Made by a program: the position numbers and the translations under genes. The notes beneath the pieces are model-generated. The model had not been told where the DNA came from. It saw only the letters and a list, made by a program, of their open reading frames with translations, and made no database searches. Shown here piece by piece: positions 43,610 through 52,632 of a DNA stretch of 64,000 nt. Location: contig NC_003552.1 of the NCBI RefSeq assembly GCF_000007345.1, positions 930,001-994,000 of the forward strand, in the 5' to 3' direction. The DNA comes from Methanosarcina acetivorans C2A (GTDB taxonomy: Archaea; Halobacteriota; Methanosarcinia; Methanosarcinales; Methanosarcinaceae). Positions within the stretch are counted from its first letter, which is position 1. Every line of letters starts with the position of its first letter.

Positions 43610-43993
43610 TTAGTCTTCCAGGTACTTCCTCATCAGGGCCTTCATTTCCAGGGGTTTTTCTTCCGTAACTTCGATTTCAGCAGGGACACCTTTGAATCCG
43701 GGCATTCCGCAGCCGTGGGTGTCAGGGTCCAGTACGGCGTTTGCCCAGGGGCCCATGGGAATAAAGGCAAGGTTGTCAGGGTTTCCATCATTTGCCTTTG
43801 CAAATACCACCACTTCCCCAAATTCGGTGGTAACTTTCAGGCTGTCGCCTTCCGAGACGCCCAGCCTCTCGAGGTCAGCAGAGTTCAGCTCACAGTAAGC
43901 ACAGGCATCAAAGTAGCCTTTATGCGTTTTTGCTTCCAGATGTGCGCCCTGGTCGGCGGTCCTTCCGGATATGAGATTTGCTTTTATTTTCAT
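43610..43993 (-). CDS. fwdD: Formylmethanofuran dehydrogenase subunit D
   Basis: A 127-residue molybdopterin-dinucleotide-binding beta-barrel subunit (MoCo binding domain: LNSADLERLGVSEGDSLKVTTEFGEVVV, then FIPMGPWANAVLDPDTHGCGMPGFKGV). Together with FwdB it holds the pterin cofactor. It is the first gene of the operon, 77 nt before fwdB, with an upstream leader of about 300 nt if the TATA box at 44321-44335 is used. Confidence 0.95.
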   Translation of the reverse strand: MKIKANLISGRTADQGAHLEAKTHKGYFDACAYCELNSADLERLGVSEGDSLKVTTEFGEVVVFAKANDGNPDNLAFIPMGPWANAVLDPDTHGCGMPGFKGVPAEIEVTEEKPLEMKALMRKYLED

Positions 43994-44320
43994 GGAAATT
44001 CCTCATCTGGGGTGTAACAGAGTTTCGATAATGAGTTTCAATAAGCTGGATCGTCATCATGGCCGAGTCTTTTTAGTGGTTAATCTCTCAGGCTTAAAAC
44101 GGTTCAGAAGGCCATTGATAACGTTTAAATTGAAGCAAGGACCAGATTCATAGCTTGGGTTCTTCTTTTGAGAGTGAACCCCCTGAGGGGTTCGGTTTAC
44201 AGGTTCATTTTTCAGGTCTTGCAGTTCCAATAGCTTAGTTCCAATAGCTATATTATCTGGATTGGATTACAGGGCTGCTTTTCTTGTCCGAGATTTGTAT
44301 CATTTTTTCGTTATAATTAT
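43994..44320 (-). promoter_or_regulatory. fwd operon leader with hairpin
   Basis: Likely transcribed leader. It contains a perfect 7 bp hairpin, GAACCCC-CTGA-GGGGTTC, at 44177-44194 and a 14 bp direct repeat AGTTCCAATAGCTT at 44224-44250. The hairpin has no U-run after it on the minus strand, so a role in mRNA stability or attenuation is more likely than simple termination. Confidence 0.45.
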
Positions 44321-44335
44321 GCGATTTATATACTT
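44321..44335 (-). promoter_or_regulatory. Candidate TATA box of fwdDBAC
   Basis: AAGTATATAAATCGC on the minus strand, about 330 nt upstream of fwdD. It is the best TATA match in the upstream region; long leaders are common in Methanosarcina. Confidence 0.4.
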
Positions 44336-44802
44336 ATACAGATTTAATAAAGCGGTGTAATTTTCCTGGTCATGCCTGATTGATGGGAACATTCAGGGAT
44401 GGCTTTTCCGGGTTTCCCTTGTTTTTAAAAATCCATTTGAAATAATATTATTATCTCTTTTAAATTATATATCTATCCGTTATGCTAACCATACCCCAAT
44501 AATCCCTTTTATTATATATTACCATATTATGTTACGTTCGACATAACGTGCTTACTGTTACCCTTTCTATTTCCAAAATCCTGCTGTTCTGTCTGTTTTA
44601 TTTTCCTGCCGCATTCCAGAACAATAAATTATGGATTATGGGGGCAGTCATCGATTAAATCTGTAAAAACAAGTACAAACTTTAGCAAACATTTGCTTTC
44701 TGAAAAAAAGTTGAGAGATTCGTGAGGCCCCGATTTTTGAGAGTTTTCCTTCATGCTCAAATAATGAAAAAAGACATCATTTCCCTCTTCCGATCGTTAC
44801 CC
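44336..44802. other. Divergent intergenic region between fwd and tRNA-Met
   Basis: AT-rich, no gene. A short inverted repeat TTATGT/ACATAA (8 nt loop) lies near 44526-44545. Confidence 0.4.
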
Positions 44803-44813
44803 TTTAATATATG
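44803..44813 (+). promoter_or_regulatory. TATA box of tRNA-Met
   Basis: TTTAATATATG ends 23 nt before the 5' base of the tRNA, the exact spacing expected for an archaeal tRNA promoter. Confidence 0.65.
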
Positions 44814-44835
44814 TTAATACATCTGTGTGTTGCAA

Positions 44836-44945
44836 GCCCGGATAGCCTAGTCGGTTGGGGCGCCAGACTCATAGGGACTTTATATGAGGCGTCTTTAATC
44901 TCCTGAGATATCTGGAGGTCGCGTGTTCGAGTCACGCTCCGGGCA
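44836..44945 (+). tRNA. tRNA-Met (CAT), elongator-type, with 36 nt intron
   Basis: Acceptor stem GCCCGGA/TCCGGGC with discriminator A; D arm GCC...GGC; anticodon stem CCAGA/TCTGG; T arm GCGTG-TTCGAGT-CACGC. The anticodon loop is CTCATA then A after removal of an intron placed after position 37 (44874-44909), the canonical archaeal site cut by the bulge-helix-bulge endonuclease. The non-initiator acceptor stem favours elongator Met; a tRNA-Ile with a modified CAT anticodon cannot be excluded. CC but not CCA follows the discriminator. Confidence 0.92.
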
Positions 44946-45190
44946 CCTGATTTTTTCCGTGCTCTACAGGTATTTTTTGGTTTTTTATCTTTTGCTGCTG
45001 TGTTTCATGCTAAAATCATTTTTTCCGTATACTCAATTATTTCCCAATTAAAAGATTAAAAATGCTTTTAATTCTGAGAACTCCATCATAGGCCTTTTTT
45101 CACATTGAACATCTCATCGAGGAAAGTGGTGGTTGATTAGAATTTATATGCATACTAGTACATCGATTCCTAATTAATTGCATATTTGTT

Positions 45191-45886
45191 TCATATTTCA
45201 ATTCCACCGGGAATCCTGTCTTCTCCTTCAACTTTATATTTCCACACAAATACCACAGGTTCCTCATTGAGTAAATTTATGTATTGATCGATCCTGTTCT
45301 TTAATTCCATTATTGATTTTACTCTTATTGCCTTTAAAAAGCCTCTACTCATTTTGCTTATGAAACTTTCAATAATATTCAACCATGATGCATGTTTTGG
45401 GGTAAATACGAACTTTAACTTCCCTTTTCCCAAGGTACTTATATATTTATTAGTTTCTTCTGATGTGTGTATTTTGTGGTTATCAAGAGTTGCTACGATT
45501 TTTGTATCCTGGTAATCTGATACTATTTCTTTTATAATCTCAATAAATTCACGACTTCTACCTTTTTCAAAAACTTTGTGATAAACTTTCCCGGTAATCA
45601 AATCAATACATGCAAATAATGAAAGAGTACCATGTCTAATATACTCATAATCTCTTGCCATCATAGGATATTTTCCTTCTGTTGGCATCACATCCGGGTA
45701 TTTATTTTCAATAGCTTGAATGCCTGTTTTTTCATCACATGAAAGGATTACTCTATCTACCTTTTTCTTTTTTTTGAATTCTTTTTTTAGTTTTTTAACT
45801 TCCTTATAAGTGCCCAGGACCTTCCTTGCTTTTTCATCAAAATCCGGGTCTACTTTGGCGGCGTAATACCTTGTTTTATGTGGTTT
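45191..45886 (-). pseudogene. IS630 transposase, C-terminal part
   Basis: The catalytic half of an IS630/Tc1-mariner-like DDE transposase, resuming at KPHKTRYYAAKVDPDFDEKA. Catalytic residues are in ILSCDEKTGIQA (Asp), ATLDNHKIH (Asp) and WLNIIESFI (Glu). The annotated frame extends upstream to 45919 only through the end of the nested unit (MSAYRSNGGLE is chimeric). Separated from its DNA-binding half, it is presumably inactive. Confidence 0.9.
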
Positions 45887-45944
45887 TTCTAAACCCCCAT
45901 TTGACCGATAGGCACTCACACTTGCCGTAGTTTGTTTCGCCCAT
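45876..45944 (-). CDS. Possible 22-residue peptide across the nested unit's end
   Basis: ATG at 45944-45942, 8 nt after a GGAGG that lies over the DUF1670-B stop codon, coding MGETNYGKCECLSVKWGFRK and two more residues, ending in the flanking IS630 DNA. It contains a CxC. It may be a chance frame; in an intact element elsewhere the reading frame would end differently. Confidence 0.2.
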   Translation of the reverse strand: MGETNYGKCECLSVKWGFRKTT

Positions 45945-45947
45945 CAC

Positions 45948-46697
45948 TCATTCCTCCTCATTTAAAATTCTTATGTATTCTTCTACTAGGGATTTTCCCA
46001 TTCCCAGAATTTGTGCAATTTCCTCACTTTTCATCGTTTTGCTAAGCTTTTCTACCTTCTTGTATGCTTTAATGTACCTATCACACGCTTCCTGCGTGTG
46101 ATTTGTCATTCTTGCAATATCCGGTGTTTGATATCCTTTTATGTACAAGTTTAGTATAATCCTCTTGTGAGTGACTGCTCTACCAATATCATGTATGATT
46201 CCTCTTGTTGGCAATATCTCGCCTGTTCTTTGCATATACTCCTTTGCCTGTTTGCTTACCGTACCCGTGGAAACATTTAGCAGATATGCCATATCAGAAT
46301 GTGTTAGCAGTGCTTCCTGTTCATATGCCTCTTTAAATATCCTAACCACTTTTGTTTCCATTATTTCTCTATCTGAATACCCTTCCTTCTTCATCTCCAG
46401 GTCATCTTTGGAAATCAAGGTCAAAACAATTGGTGTTAATGGTGTTTTCTTACTGTTTTTACCATAATTCGGCTTCTCTGAAGCCTTTGCTCCATACCAC
46501 AAAATCTGTCCAACTTCTAGTTTCCATGGCTCTCTATAAGATTTCCTCACCACTTCCACGAGATCATTGGCAAACATTTCCTGAATTTTGTCACCTGCAA
46601 TAAACTGGTAATCATTTTGTATCAGATCCAGAACTGAACCTTTCAGGGAGCTTGTTACCTTTGTTTCAATCATTGAAGGTACTTTCATCTTCTCCAT
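45948..46697 (-). CDS. DUF1670 protein B
   Basis: A 249-residue protein paralogous to its upstream neighbour. The central helix-turn-helix-like region ALLTHSDMAYLLNVSTGTVSK is followed by the family motif LPTRGIIHDIGRAVTHK and a second HTH-like LYIKGYQTPDIARMTNHT, ending in a third helical element IAQILGMGKSLVEEY. No DDE, Tyr or Ser recombinase motif is obvious. It overlaps gene A by 13 nt, so translation is coupled and a heteromeric complex is plausible. Its function is unknown; context suggests a transposition or DNA-binding factor. Confidence 0.8.
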   Translation of the reverse strand: MEKMKVPSMIETKVTSSLKGSVLDLIQNDYQFIAGDKIQEMFANDLVEVVRKSYREPWKLEVGQILWYGAKASEKPNYGKNSKKTPLTPIVLTLISKDDLEMKKEGYSDREIMETKVVRIFKEAYEQEALLTHSDMAYLLNVSTGTVSKQAKEYMQRTGEILPTRGIIHDIGRAVTHKRIILNLYIKGYQTPDIARMTNHTQEACDRYIKAYKKVEKLSKTMKSEEIAQILGMGKSLVEEYIRILNEEE

Positions 46698-47530
46698 CTC
46701 CCCGAACTGTTTTTTGGACCTGTTTCCGTGTTCATTCTGCTGATCTCTTTTTTTCCAAAAATGCTATGAAGCTGGTCTAAACGTTCCTGATATTCCTCGG
46801 TAGAATAAGTCTCAATCAGCTCTTTGTATTCCTGAATTGTTTTTTCAGAAAGCCCTGTTATGATCCTGAGTTCTTCATCTTCGAATCCCTCTTCAGTCAG
46901 CACCAGTATTCTTGCAAAATCCTTTACATAACGCATTATGGCTTCGCCACTATGTTGGGTCTTTCTCTCGATCTCAGTATATTCGTACCCTTTAAGATAT
47001 AGCTCCAGAATCCGTTTTTTGTGGCTTACTCCGGGACCTATATCCTTCCATTTTCCTCTGGTTGGAACCAGTTCTCCATTCTCTTCCAGCGCTTCTATAT
47101 GTCGTGAAATTGTCTTTGTACTCTCTCCCAGAAGAATTGCGATGTCAGCCTGGGTGAGCAAAGCGCCCTGAGTGTGTGCTTCATTACTTATGCGCATGAT
47201 CCGTTTATCCAGCAGCTCTCGCTGGTTCTTAACTTTGCAGTCTTCAGGGTCGTAGATAGTGATAATGACAGAAACCAGATTCATCTCATTAACTGGTACG
47301 CCAGGAGGAACGTCTTTGGAAACTCCATGGAAGATAATCTGGCCTTCTTTGCGCTGACTGCTGAAATATAGGTCAATGTAAGACATGAAGAGCTCAGACA
47401 GAGATCTGCAAACAGCACGAGGAAAGGAATAATCCTGCATCAGTTCATTGTAAAGTTGAGTCTGTAATTGGCGATTAAAAGTTGAGAGATATTCTTTTGG
47501 GATTTTCAAGACCATTAGTGCCACCAACAA
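46685..47530 (-). CDS. DUF1670 protein A
   Basis: A 281-residue protein with the same architecture as protein B: N-terminal ~110 residues of unknown fold (LSTFNRQLQTQLYNELMQDYSFPRAVCRSLSELF), HTH-like ALLTQADIAILLGESTKTISR, the conserved VPTRGKWKDIGPGVSHKKRIL, then LYLKGYEYTEIERKTQHS and ITGLSEKTIQEYKELI. The N-terminus may start at the second Met (MVLKIP). It overlaps gene B by 13 nt. DUF1670 genes occur in many copies in Methanosarcina; whether they are transposases is not established as far as I know. Confidence 0.8.
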   Translation of the reverse strand: MLVALMVLKIPKEYLSTFNRQLQTQLYNELMQDYSFPRAVCRSLSELFMSYIDLYFSSQRKEGQIIFHGVSKDVPPGVPVNEMNLVSVIITIYDPEDCKVKNQRELLDKRIMRISNEAHTQGALLTQADIAILLGESTKTISRHIEALEENGELVPTRGKWKDIGPGVSHKKRILELYLKGYEYTEIERKTQHSGEAIMRYVKDFARILVLTEEGFEDEELRIITGLSEKTIQEYKELIETYSTEEYQERLDQLHSIFGKKEISRMNTETGPKNSSGRWRR

Positions 47531-47575
47531 TGTTTTGGTGACAAGAGTAGATAAACAATCGGTCAGAAGGGGGTA

Positions 47576-48042
47576 TTTATGTTACTTGCATTCAAGATTT
47601 TTGAAATGGTTCCCTGGCTGATCTTTGATAATTCCGGATATCCTTCCTTGATACAGTTTTCCTGTACATATTTAGTTAAGAGTCTCTGTGTCCAGATTTC
47701 ATGCGGATACCCAAAGTCCTTTGGTTTCATACATGCAACCTTGATCAGCCATACACGGGATTCATCTGTAATTGTCCTTGGTCTTCCAGCTCCTGTTTTA
47801 TCCTTCAGGCCTTCTATGACCCCAAAATCCAGAACTCTTTGTATTCGAGATCTTACGGTATTATAAGCAACGTTTAGTTGCCGAGAGATTTCTGTATCGT
47901 TTATTCCCTCAAAGCTTAAAAGCACAATTTTAGCTCTTTGAACAAGACTTGCAGGTTCACTTCTAGAGTGGCTTAGTTTTTCCAAATATTTTATTTCTTC
48001 ATGTGTAAGTGATAATTTGGGACGACGACTTATGCGAGCCAT
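47576..48042 (-). pseudogene. IS630 transposase, N-terminal DNA-binding part
   Basis: The helix-turn-helix half of the split IS630 transposase: RAKIVLLSFEGINDTEISRQLNVAYNTVRSRIQR (first HTH), KDKTGAGRPRTI linker and a second HTH ending SQGTISKILNASNI, where the nested unit begins; the frame then stops after four foreign codons (47563). Originally it would have continued into KPHKTRYY. Confidence 0.9.
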
Positions 48043-48155
48043 ACATAAAAATATAAAACTAATTATATGTTAATTTACATAATAAATTTGGAATCGATGT
48101 ACTAGTATTTCATACAAAATATATTTTATCACTTTTTTTGGTTTCGTGCTAAGGA

Positions 48156-48266
48156 ATGGAGATAAATGCTGATCTTGAATTATACTCAGCAGATGGAGAT
48201 CATGATTCATTCCTTATCTATTCTGATATCAATTATAACCTGAATGCAAAACTTGTTATCTCTTAG
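48156..48266 (+). pseudogene. Short gene remnant truncated at an IS5-like end
   Basis: A 36-codon frame coding MEINADLELYSADGDHDSFL and on to KLVIS, with protein-like composition, whose TAG stop lies in CTTAGAGCG, the junction with an IS5-like end. It is probably a fragment of a lost gene left between mobile elements. Confidence 0.35.
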
Positions 48267-48290
48267 AGCGTGTTTTAAAATTAAATTTGG
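48267..48290 (+). mobile_element. Solo IS5-like left end
   Basis: GAGCGTGTTTTAAAATTAAAT after TTA closely resembles the left end of the intact element at 38349 (GAGGCTGTCTTAAAATTAAAT, also after TTA). No transposase follows, so it is a remnant of a related IS. Confidence 0.5.
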
Positions 48291-48665
48291 TTCTATGATT
48301 TTGGATAGGACTCATACACTTGAACTGAAAAAAGGAAGCATTAAACCGTTAAATATCTAAAGTGCAAATTCAAATCATAATGTTTACTGTCTTTGATTTT
48401 ATGTTCAAATCATGTAATTCATACGGGAAAACTTCAGGTCAATGTGTAGCTAAATTTCGGGAAAGTTGCGGGTCTGAATTTAAAGTTAACAGTACCAATC
48501 ATCCAAATGTGGAAATGGTTCGAATTTTAAGACGTTTTCTTATTCTTCAAACTCTGTAATCAATGAAGAAGGTAACAAGAAGAGAGTCGATCACGGGTTA
48601 ACAACTATTGAATATAGACAGAGATGTCCATAATAATAAAAAACAAATAAAATTTCTGTGCGAAA
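48291..48665. other. Mobile-element debris, not assigned
   Basis: Open frame 48362-48559 on the plus strand (MQIQIIMFTVFDFMFKSCNS...) has no ribosome site or recognised motif. I see nothing certain here. Confidence 0.35.
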
Positions 48666-48821
48666 ATGGGGAAAGAACAAGTTGGAATGTACCTGAAAAA
48701 CCAAAACATAAGAGATGAAGCATTCGATGAACAGCACAAAAAGAGAGTTAAATGTGAAAAGATACATGGACGCATTAAGGACACAGTAAAATTCGATCTC
48801 AGAAGATTAAGAAAAAAGTAG
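48666..48821 (+). pseudogene. Transposase C-terminal remnant
   Basis: A 51-codon frame ending in TAG: GKEQVGMYLKNQNIRDEAFD followed by EQHKKRVKCEKIHGRIKD. The EQHKKRxKxEKIHGRIKD pattern resembles the C-terminal YREK-like region of IS4/IS1182-type transposases. The rest of the gene is absent. Confidence 0.45.
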
Positions 48822-49078
48822 ACTATATTCTCTATTAAAATTTATAATATCTCATCTACTGGTGCTGATATATATAAATAATATGATTGGAAACAGAATT
48901 TTTAAGAAAATATTGGCAGATTATTTTGAGTTTTGCGATATGATTTGATCTATTTTTCAGTCCAAATACGTTTAGTAATACTTTTATATTTCTATGTAAT
49001 ACCTTTGTGTGTTGTTAATCTTCTTTACTCAGATTATCAGGTTATAAGTAGGGTAATTCACAAAAAAGGTGTTCTGTA
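48822..49078. other. Upstream region of ABC importer operon
   Basis: AT-rich with TATA-like stretches (TATATATAAATAATATG near 48867-48885; TTTTATATTTC near 48982). No gene. Confidence 0.4.
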
Positions 49079-50770
49079 ATGGAGAAAAAAAAATTATTAG
49101 TATTATTTTCTGTTTTCCTGACAGCCCTGATCTTAATGACGGCAGGCTGCGTTAGTCAGGACGGTTCCCAGGCCGAAGAGACCTCGGCTAAGGGGATGCT
49201 AGCTGAAGAAACATTGGCTGAAGAAGCACTGGCTGAGAATACTGCTGAAGGATCACAGCATACGGATGTTGCTTATCTTAGCGGTGGGGATTATGGCTAT
49301 CCTCAGCCATTTACGATATATCCGAGAGGTCCTGGCTCATCAAAAGTTGGAATGATCTTTGACAGTCTGTTAGAAAGAGATGAAGTCGGTATAATTCCCT
49401 GGCTGGGTGAAAGCTGGGATGTCAGTGAAGATGGAACGGAATATACATTTCATCTCCGCCAGGGCGTCACCTGGAGCGATGGGGAACCTTTCACGGCAAA
49501 CGATGTTAAATTTACTTTTGATTATGAGCAGGAAAATGTACCTATCTCCGGTGGAATTGAGTCCGGGGTTATAGATAACGTTCAGGTTGTGGACTCAAAC
49601 ACTGTCAAATTCGTACTGAAGCAGCCTGTTTCAACATTCCTTTACAAGCTTACGAGCTTTAAGATCATACCTGAGCATATATACGAAAATGTCTCGGATC
49701 CTTTCAGTTTCCTTGATCCTGAGGCAGTGACCGGTACCGGCCCATTCCTTCTTGGTGAATACAATAAGGAGCACGGAACATACCGCTTTATAACAAACGA
49801 GGATTTCTGGGGGCCGGAGACCGCAGTTAAAACCGTTGAATTTATTCCGGTCAGTGATTCGTTAATAGCTTTCGAACAGGGGCAAATAGATTTCACAAGC
49901 ATATCCCCTGATACTCTTGACAGGTTCACATCAGACTCTGATATAAGAGTAGTCCAGCAGCCGGCTTTCTGGGGTTACCAGTTCTACTTCAACATGAAAG
50001 AATGTCCGGAGCTTAATGACAGCAAAATTAGGCAGGCCTTTGCTTATGCCATTGACCGTGGGGAACTGGTGGAAAAGATCGCAAGGGGTGCAGGAAAACC
50101 CGGTGAAATGGGCATACTCCCGGAAGATCACATCTGGTATAATCCCGACCAGCCGGAATATAGCTATGATCCGGATACGGCAGGAGCACTGCTTGAAGAG
50201 GCCGGATGGACTGATACGGATGGGGACGGAATACGTGATAAAAACGGAGAACAACTGTCATATGTATTGTCCCTTAGCAGTGGTGAGGTCCGTATAGGGG
50301 AACTAATAAAAGAGAGGCTGAGTGAAGTGGGGGTTGACGTTCAGGTAAAAGCCCTGGAGAGCAAGTCCCGTGATACCAACCTGAAGAACGGAGACTTTGA
50401 ACTTCTGATCAGCGGCTTTGGCGGCTGGGGAAAAGATGCCGATTATCTCCGTACGAGGTACTGTGATACAACAGAGTCGGGAAGCGTCTCATCAGGTGCA
50501 GCAGTATTTGGTTACCACAATGATACCCTGAATGCTCTTGGTTCTCAGGAATTGCAGGAGCTGGACGACGATAAACGGAAAGAAATAGTATACGACATGC
50601 AGACCGTGCTTTCAAATGATGTGCCCGCAATTCCGCTCTATTATACTACATCGTATGATGTATGGCGCATTTCAAAATATGACGGCTGGATGAATATGTA
50701 TGACCACCATGCCAGAACACACAGTATTCTTTCGTACCTTGAGAGGGATGGAATTGCAGCAAAAAGATGA
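49079..50770 (+). CDS. ABC transporter substrate-binding lipoprotein, family 5 (peptide/nickel type)
   Basis: A 563-residue extracytoplasmic binding protein anchored by lipobox LMTAGC (Cys24), followed by an Ala/Glu-rich linker of short degenerate repeats ([17 protein letters not shown]). The SBP_bac_5 fold is evident from the signature [29 protein letters not shown] and [17 protein letters not shown]. Family members bind oligopeptides, nickel chelates or metallophores; the ligand cannot be read here. First gene of an importer operon with methyltransferase, permeases and a fused ATPase. Confidence 0.9.
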   Translation: MEKKKLLVLFSVFLTALILMTAGCVSQDGSQAEETSAKGMLAEETLAEEALAENTAEGSQHTDVAYLSGGDYGYPQPFTIYPRGPGSSKVGMIFDSLLERDEVGIIPWLGESWDVSEDGTEYTFHLRQGVTWSDGEPFTANDVKFTFDYEQENVPISGGIESGVIDNVQVVDSNTVKFVLKQPVSTFLYKLTSFKIIPEHIYENVSDPFSFLDPEAVTGTGPFLLGEYNKEHGTYRFITNEDFWGPETAVKTVEFIPVSDSLIAFEQGQIDFTSISPDTLDRFTSDSDIRVVQQPAFWGYQFYFNMKECPELNDSKIRQAFAYAIDRGELVEKIARGAGKPGEMGILPEDHIWYNPDQPEYSYDPDTAGALLEEAGWTDTDGDGIRDKNGEQLSYVLSLSSGEVRIGELIKERLSEVGVDVQVKALESKSRDTNLKNGDFELLISGFGGWGKDADYLRTRYCDTTESGSVSSGAAVFGYHNDTLNALGSQELQELDDDKRKEIVYDMQTVLSNDVPAIPLYYTTSYDVWRISKYDGWMNMYDHHARTHSILSYLERDGIAAKR

Positions 50771-51608
50771 TATTAATAATCTGATCGCATGCTGGAAAAA
50801 AGCCACGGAAAACGGGCTGATCCGGGATGAGGGCAGGATGGCAGATTTCTGGAACAAACGTTCTGAGAATTATGCCAATAACATTGAAAAAGATAAAAGA
50901 AAGAAGAGAACCGATGAGATTCTCGAATTTCTTGAAGAAGCCGGTTTTAATCCGGAAGGTTCCAGAGTCCTGGATATCGGGTGCGGACCCGGTACCCTTT
51001 CTCTTCCTCTTTCCCGGCTTGGAGCGGAGGTGACTGCACTTGATATCTCATCCGGAATGCTCGACAGACTAAAAGATGCCGTAAAAAAGGAGTCTCTTCC
51101 GGTGGATGTCATTGAATGCTCCTGGTGGACGGCAGACATAGATGAGCTTGGATTCCGGAACAAATTCGACCTTGTAATTGCCTCCATGACTCCCGGGATA
51201 AGGGATGTTGAAAACTTTAATATGATGATGGCTTGCTCAAAAAATCTCTGTTATTACAGTAACTTCCTTCGAAGAGTTGAGGATAAGGCGTATCGTGATA
51301 TCCGGAGTTCTATACTCGGGGAAAGGTCCGAGAATAACATGAACGGCATAATTTACCCATTCATGTATCTCTACCTCTCAGGCTACAGTCCCTCCCTCAG
51401 GATCAACCATTCCGAATGGAAGGACGAAACAAACTGGCAAGAAGCGGCAGAACAGGCAATAGGGTTCATTGGAAGAGGCCGGGATTTTGATGACGAAACA
51501 AAGGAAAAAATAATGGATTATTATCAGAATGCCTCTCCGGATGGAACCTACCGCTCCGAGTCGGATGTATATACCGGGATGATGGTCTGGGAACTTAATG
51601 GCAGATGA
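50748..51608 (+). CDS. Class I SAM-dependent methyltransferase within ABC importer operon
   Basis: A 286-residue methyltransferase with motif [20 protein letters not shown], acidic [12 protein letters not shown] and motif [12 protein letters not shown]. The ATG at 50748 follows GAGAGGG and lies inside the binding-protein gene, overlapping its end by 23 nt, so the two are translationally coupled. A methyltransferase locked into a family-5 importer operon suggests modification of the transported ligand or of a metal chelator; this is inference. Cytoplasmic. Confidence 0.85.
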   Translation: MELQQKDDINNLIACWKKATENGLIRDEGRMADFWNKRSENYANNIEKDKRKKRTDEILEFLEEAGFNPEGSRVLDIGCGPGTLSLPLSRLGAEVTALDISSGMLDRLKDAVKKESLPVDVIECSWWTADIDELGFRNKFDLVIASMTPGIRDVENFNMMMACSKNLCYYSNFLRRVEDKAYRDIRSSILGERSENNMNGIIYPFMYLYLSGYSPSLRINHSEWKDETNWQEAAEQAIGFIGRGRDFDDETKEKIMDYYQNASPDGTYRSESDVYTGMMVWELNGR

Positions 51609-51635
51609 TCGGGTGGTAAAGGGGCAGATGATTGG

Positions 51636-52619
51636 ATGGTAAAGGACAGGAATTCGTTTATTTTCAGGTTGTTATCGACCCTTTTTGTAATTCTTGCCAT
51701 AAACTTTTTCCTTCCGAGGATGATGCCCGGAGACCCGTTCTCAACCACTTCAGCAGATGAGGTAGGGGAAGAAATTATCGTAATGACAGAGGAGCAGCGG
51801 CTTTATTACCTGAACTATTACGGCCTTGACAGGCCGCTTCATGAACAGTTCCTGGTATATATTAAAAACCTGATGACGGGTGACCTGGGTAAGAGCATTT
51901 ATTACAAAATGCCTGTCAGTGATGTAATTATGCTCCATCTCCCCTGGACTGTATTGATTGTCGTTGGTGCAACCGTGATCAGTACAATCTCTGGGGTGGT
52001 TCTCGGAACCCTTTCGGCAAAGAACCGGAAAAAAGGGAGTGACAGACTTATGATGACGGGTATGATTGCCTTTGCGGAAATCCCCTCATTTCTGCTCGGC
52101 CTGATCCTCCTTCTGGTTTTCAGTGTATATCTAAGGTTTTTCCCGCTCGCAGGTGCTGTTACCCCCTTCATGGACTATAACGGCCCGGCAGAACAGGCCT
52201 GGGACATCCTGTACCACGCCTTTCTGCCCATTGTGACCCTATCTCTTTCACAGCTTACCGGAGTGTACCTGCTCACCAGAAATACCCTGATTACAGTGAC
52301 TACCAAGGATTATATCCGGACTGCCCGGGCCAAAGGGCTGGGGGAAAAAACCGTATGGATCCGGCATGCCCTCCGAAATGCCCTGCTTCCTGTAGTGACA
52401 AGAACAGGTTTTATGATCGGCATAATGATGGGCGGGGTTGTGCTTGTTGAGAGTGTTTTTTCTTATCCCGGCATAGGGATGACACTCCGAAGTGCTGTAG
52501 TCGGCCGGGATTATCCTCTTATCCAGGGCATTCTCCTGGTAATTGCAGTTTCCATACTTATCTGCAATCTGCTCGTTGACAAAATATACGGAAAACTTGA
52601 CCCGAGAGTTGGGATATAA
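51636..52619 (+). CDS. ABC transporter permease, DppB/NikB type
   Basis: A 327-residue permease with six predicted membrane helices, the N-terminal RLLSTLFVILAINFFLPRMMPGDPF typical of DppB/NikB, and the EAA loop YIRTARAKGLGEKTVWIRHALRNALLP that contacts the ATPase. It forms the membrane channel with the next permease. It starts 27 nt after the methyltransferase. The ATG has a GGATGG ribosome site. Confidence 0.92.
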   Translation: MVKDRNSFIFRLLSTLFVILAINFFLPRMMPGDPFSTTSADEVGEEIIVMTEEQRLYYLNYYGLDRPLHEQFLVYIKNLMTGDLGKSIYYKMPVSDVIMLHLPWTVLIVVGATVISTISGVVLGTLSAKNRKKGSDRLMMTGMIAFAEIPSFLLGLILLLVFSVYLRFFPLAGAVTPFMDYNGPAEQAWDILYHAFLPIVTLSLSQLTGVYLLTRNTLITVTTKDYIRTARAKGLGEKTVWIRHALRNALLPVVTRTGFMIGIMMGGVVLVESVFSYPGIGMTLRSAVVGRDYPLIQGILLVIAVSILICNLLVDKIYGKLDPRVGI

Positions 52620-52632
52620 TGGGAGTTGGGAT

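Larger units (their letters stand above)
45888..47575 (-). mobile_element. Nested ~1.69 kb unit with inverted ends and two DUF1670 genes
   Basis: Inserted inside the IS630 transposase reading frame. Its ends form 18 bp inverted repeats with 15 matches: CCCCCATTTGACCGATAG at 45894-45911 and CCCCCTTCTGACCGATTG read inward from 47573-47556. Outside them a short T-run is repeated (GTGGTTTTT / TTTATGTT, compatible with a 3-5 bp target duplication; the exact boundary is uncertain by a few bases). It carries two overlapping paralogous DUF1670 genes and no recognised transposase. It behaves like a transposon, with DUF1670 proteins the only candidates for its mobility function. Confidence 0.75.
45155..48105 (-). 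mobile_element. IS630-family element, split by a nested insertion
   Basis: The outer ends are 19 bp matching inverted repeats (CTAGTACATCGATTCC and its complement) flanked by TA on both sides (45153-45154 and 48106-48107), the IS630 target signature. Subtracting the nested unit leaves about 1.26 kb, a normal IS630 length. The transposase gene is split: N-terminal part at 47576-48042, C-terminal part at 45191-45886. Confidence 0.9.

Noticed and set aside
44836-44945. Initiator tRNA-Met
   Set aside because: The acceptor stem begins with a G-C pair and the discriminator/stem lack the initiator features; the intron also fits the elongator.
45191-45919. A free-standing transposase gene starting at 45919
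   Set aside because: The first ~11 codons derive from the nested unit's end; the native IS630 frame resumes at about 45886.
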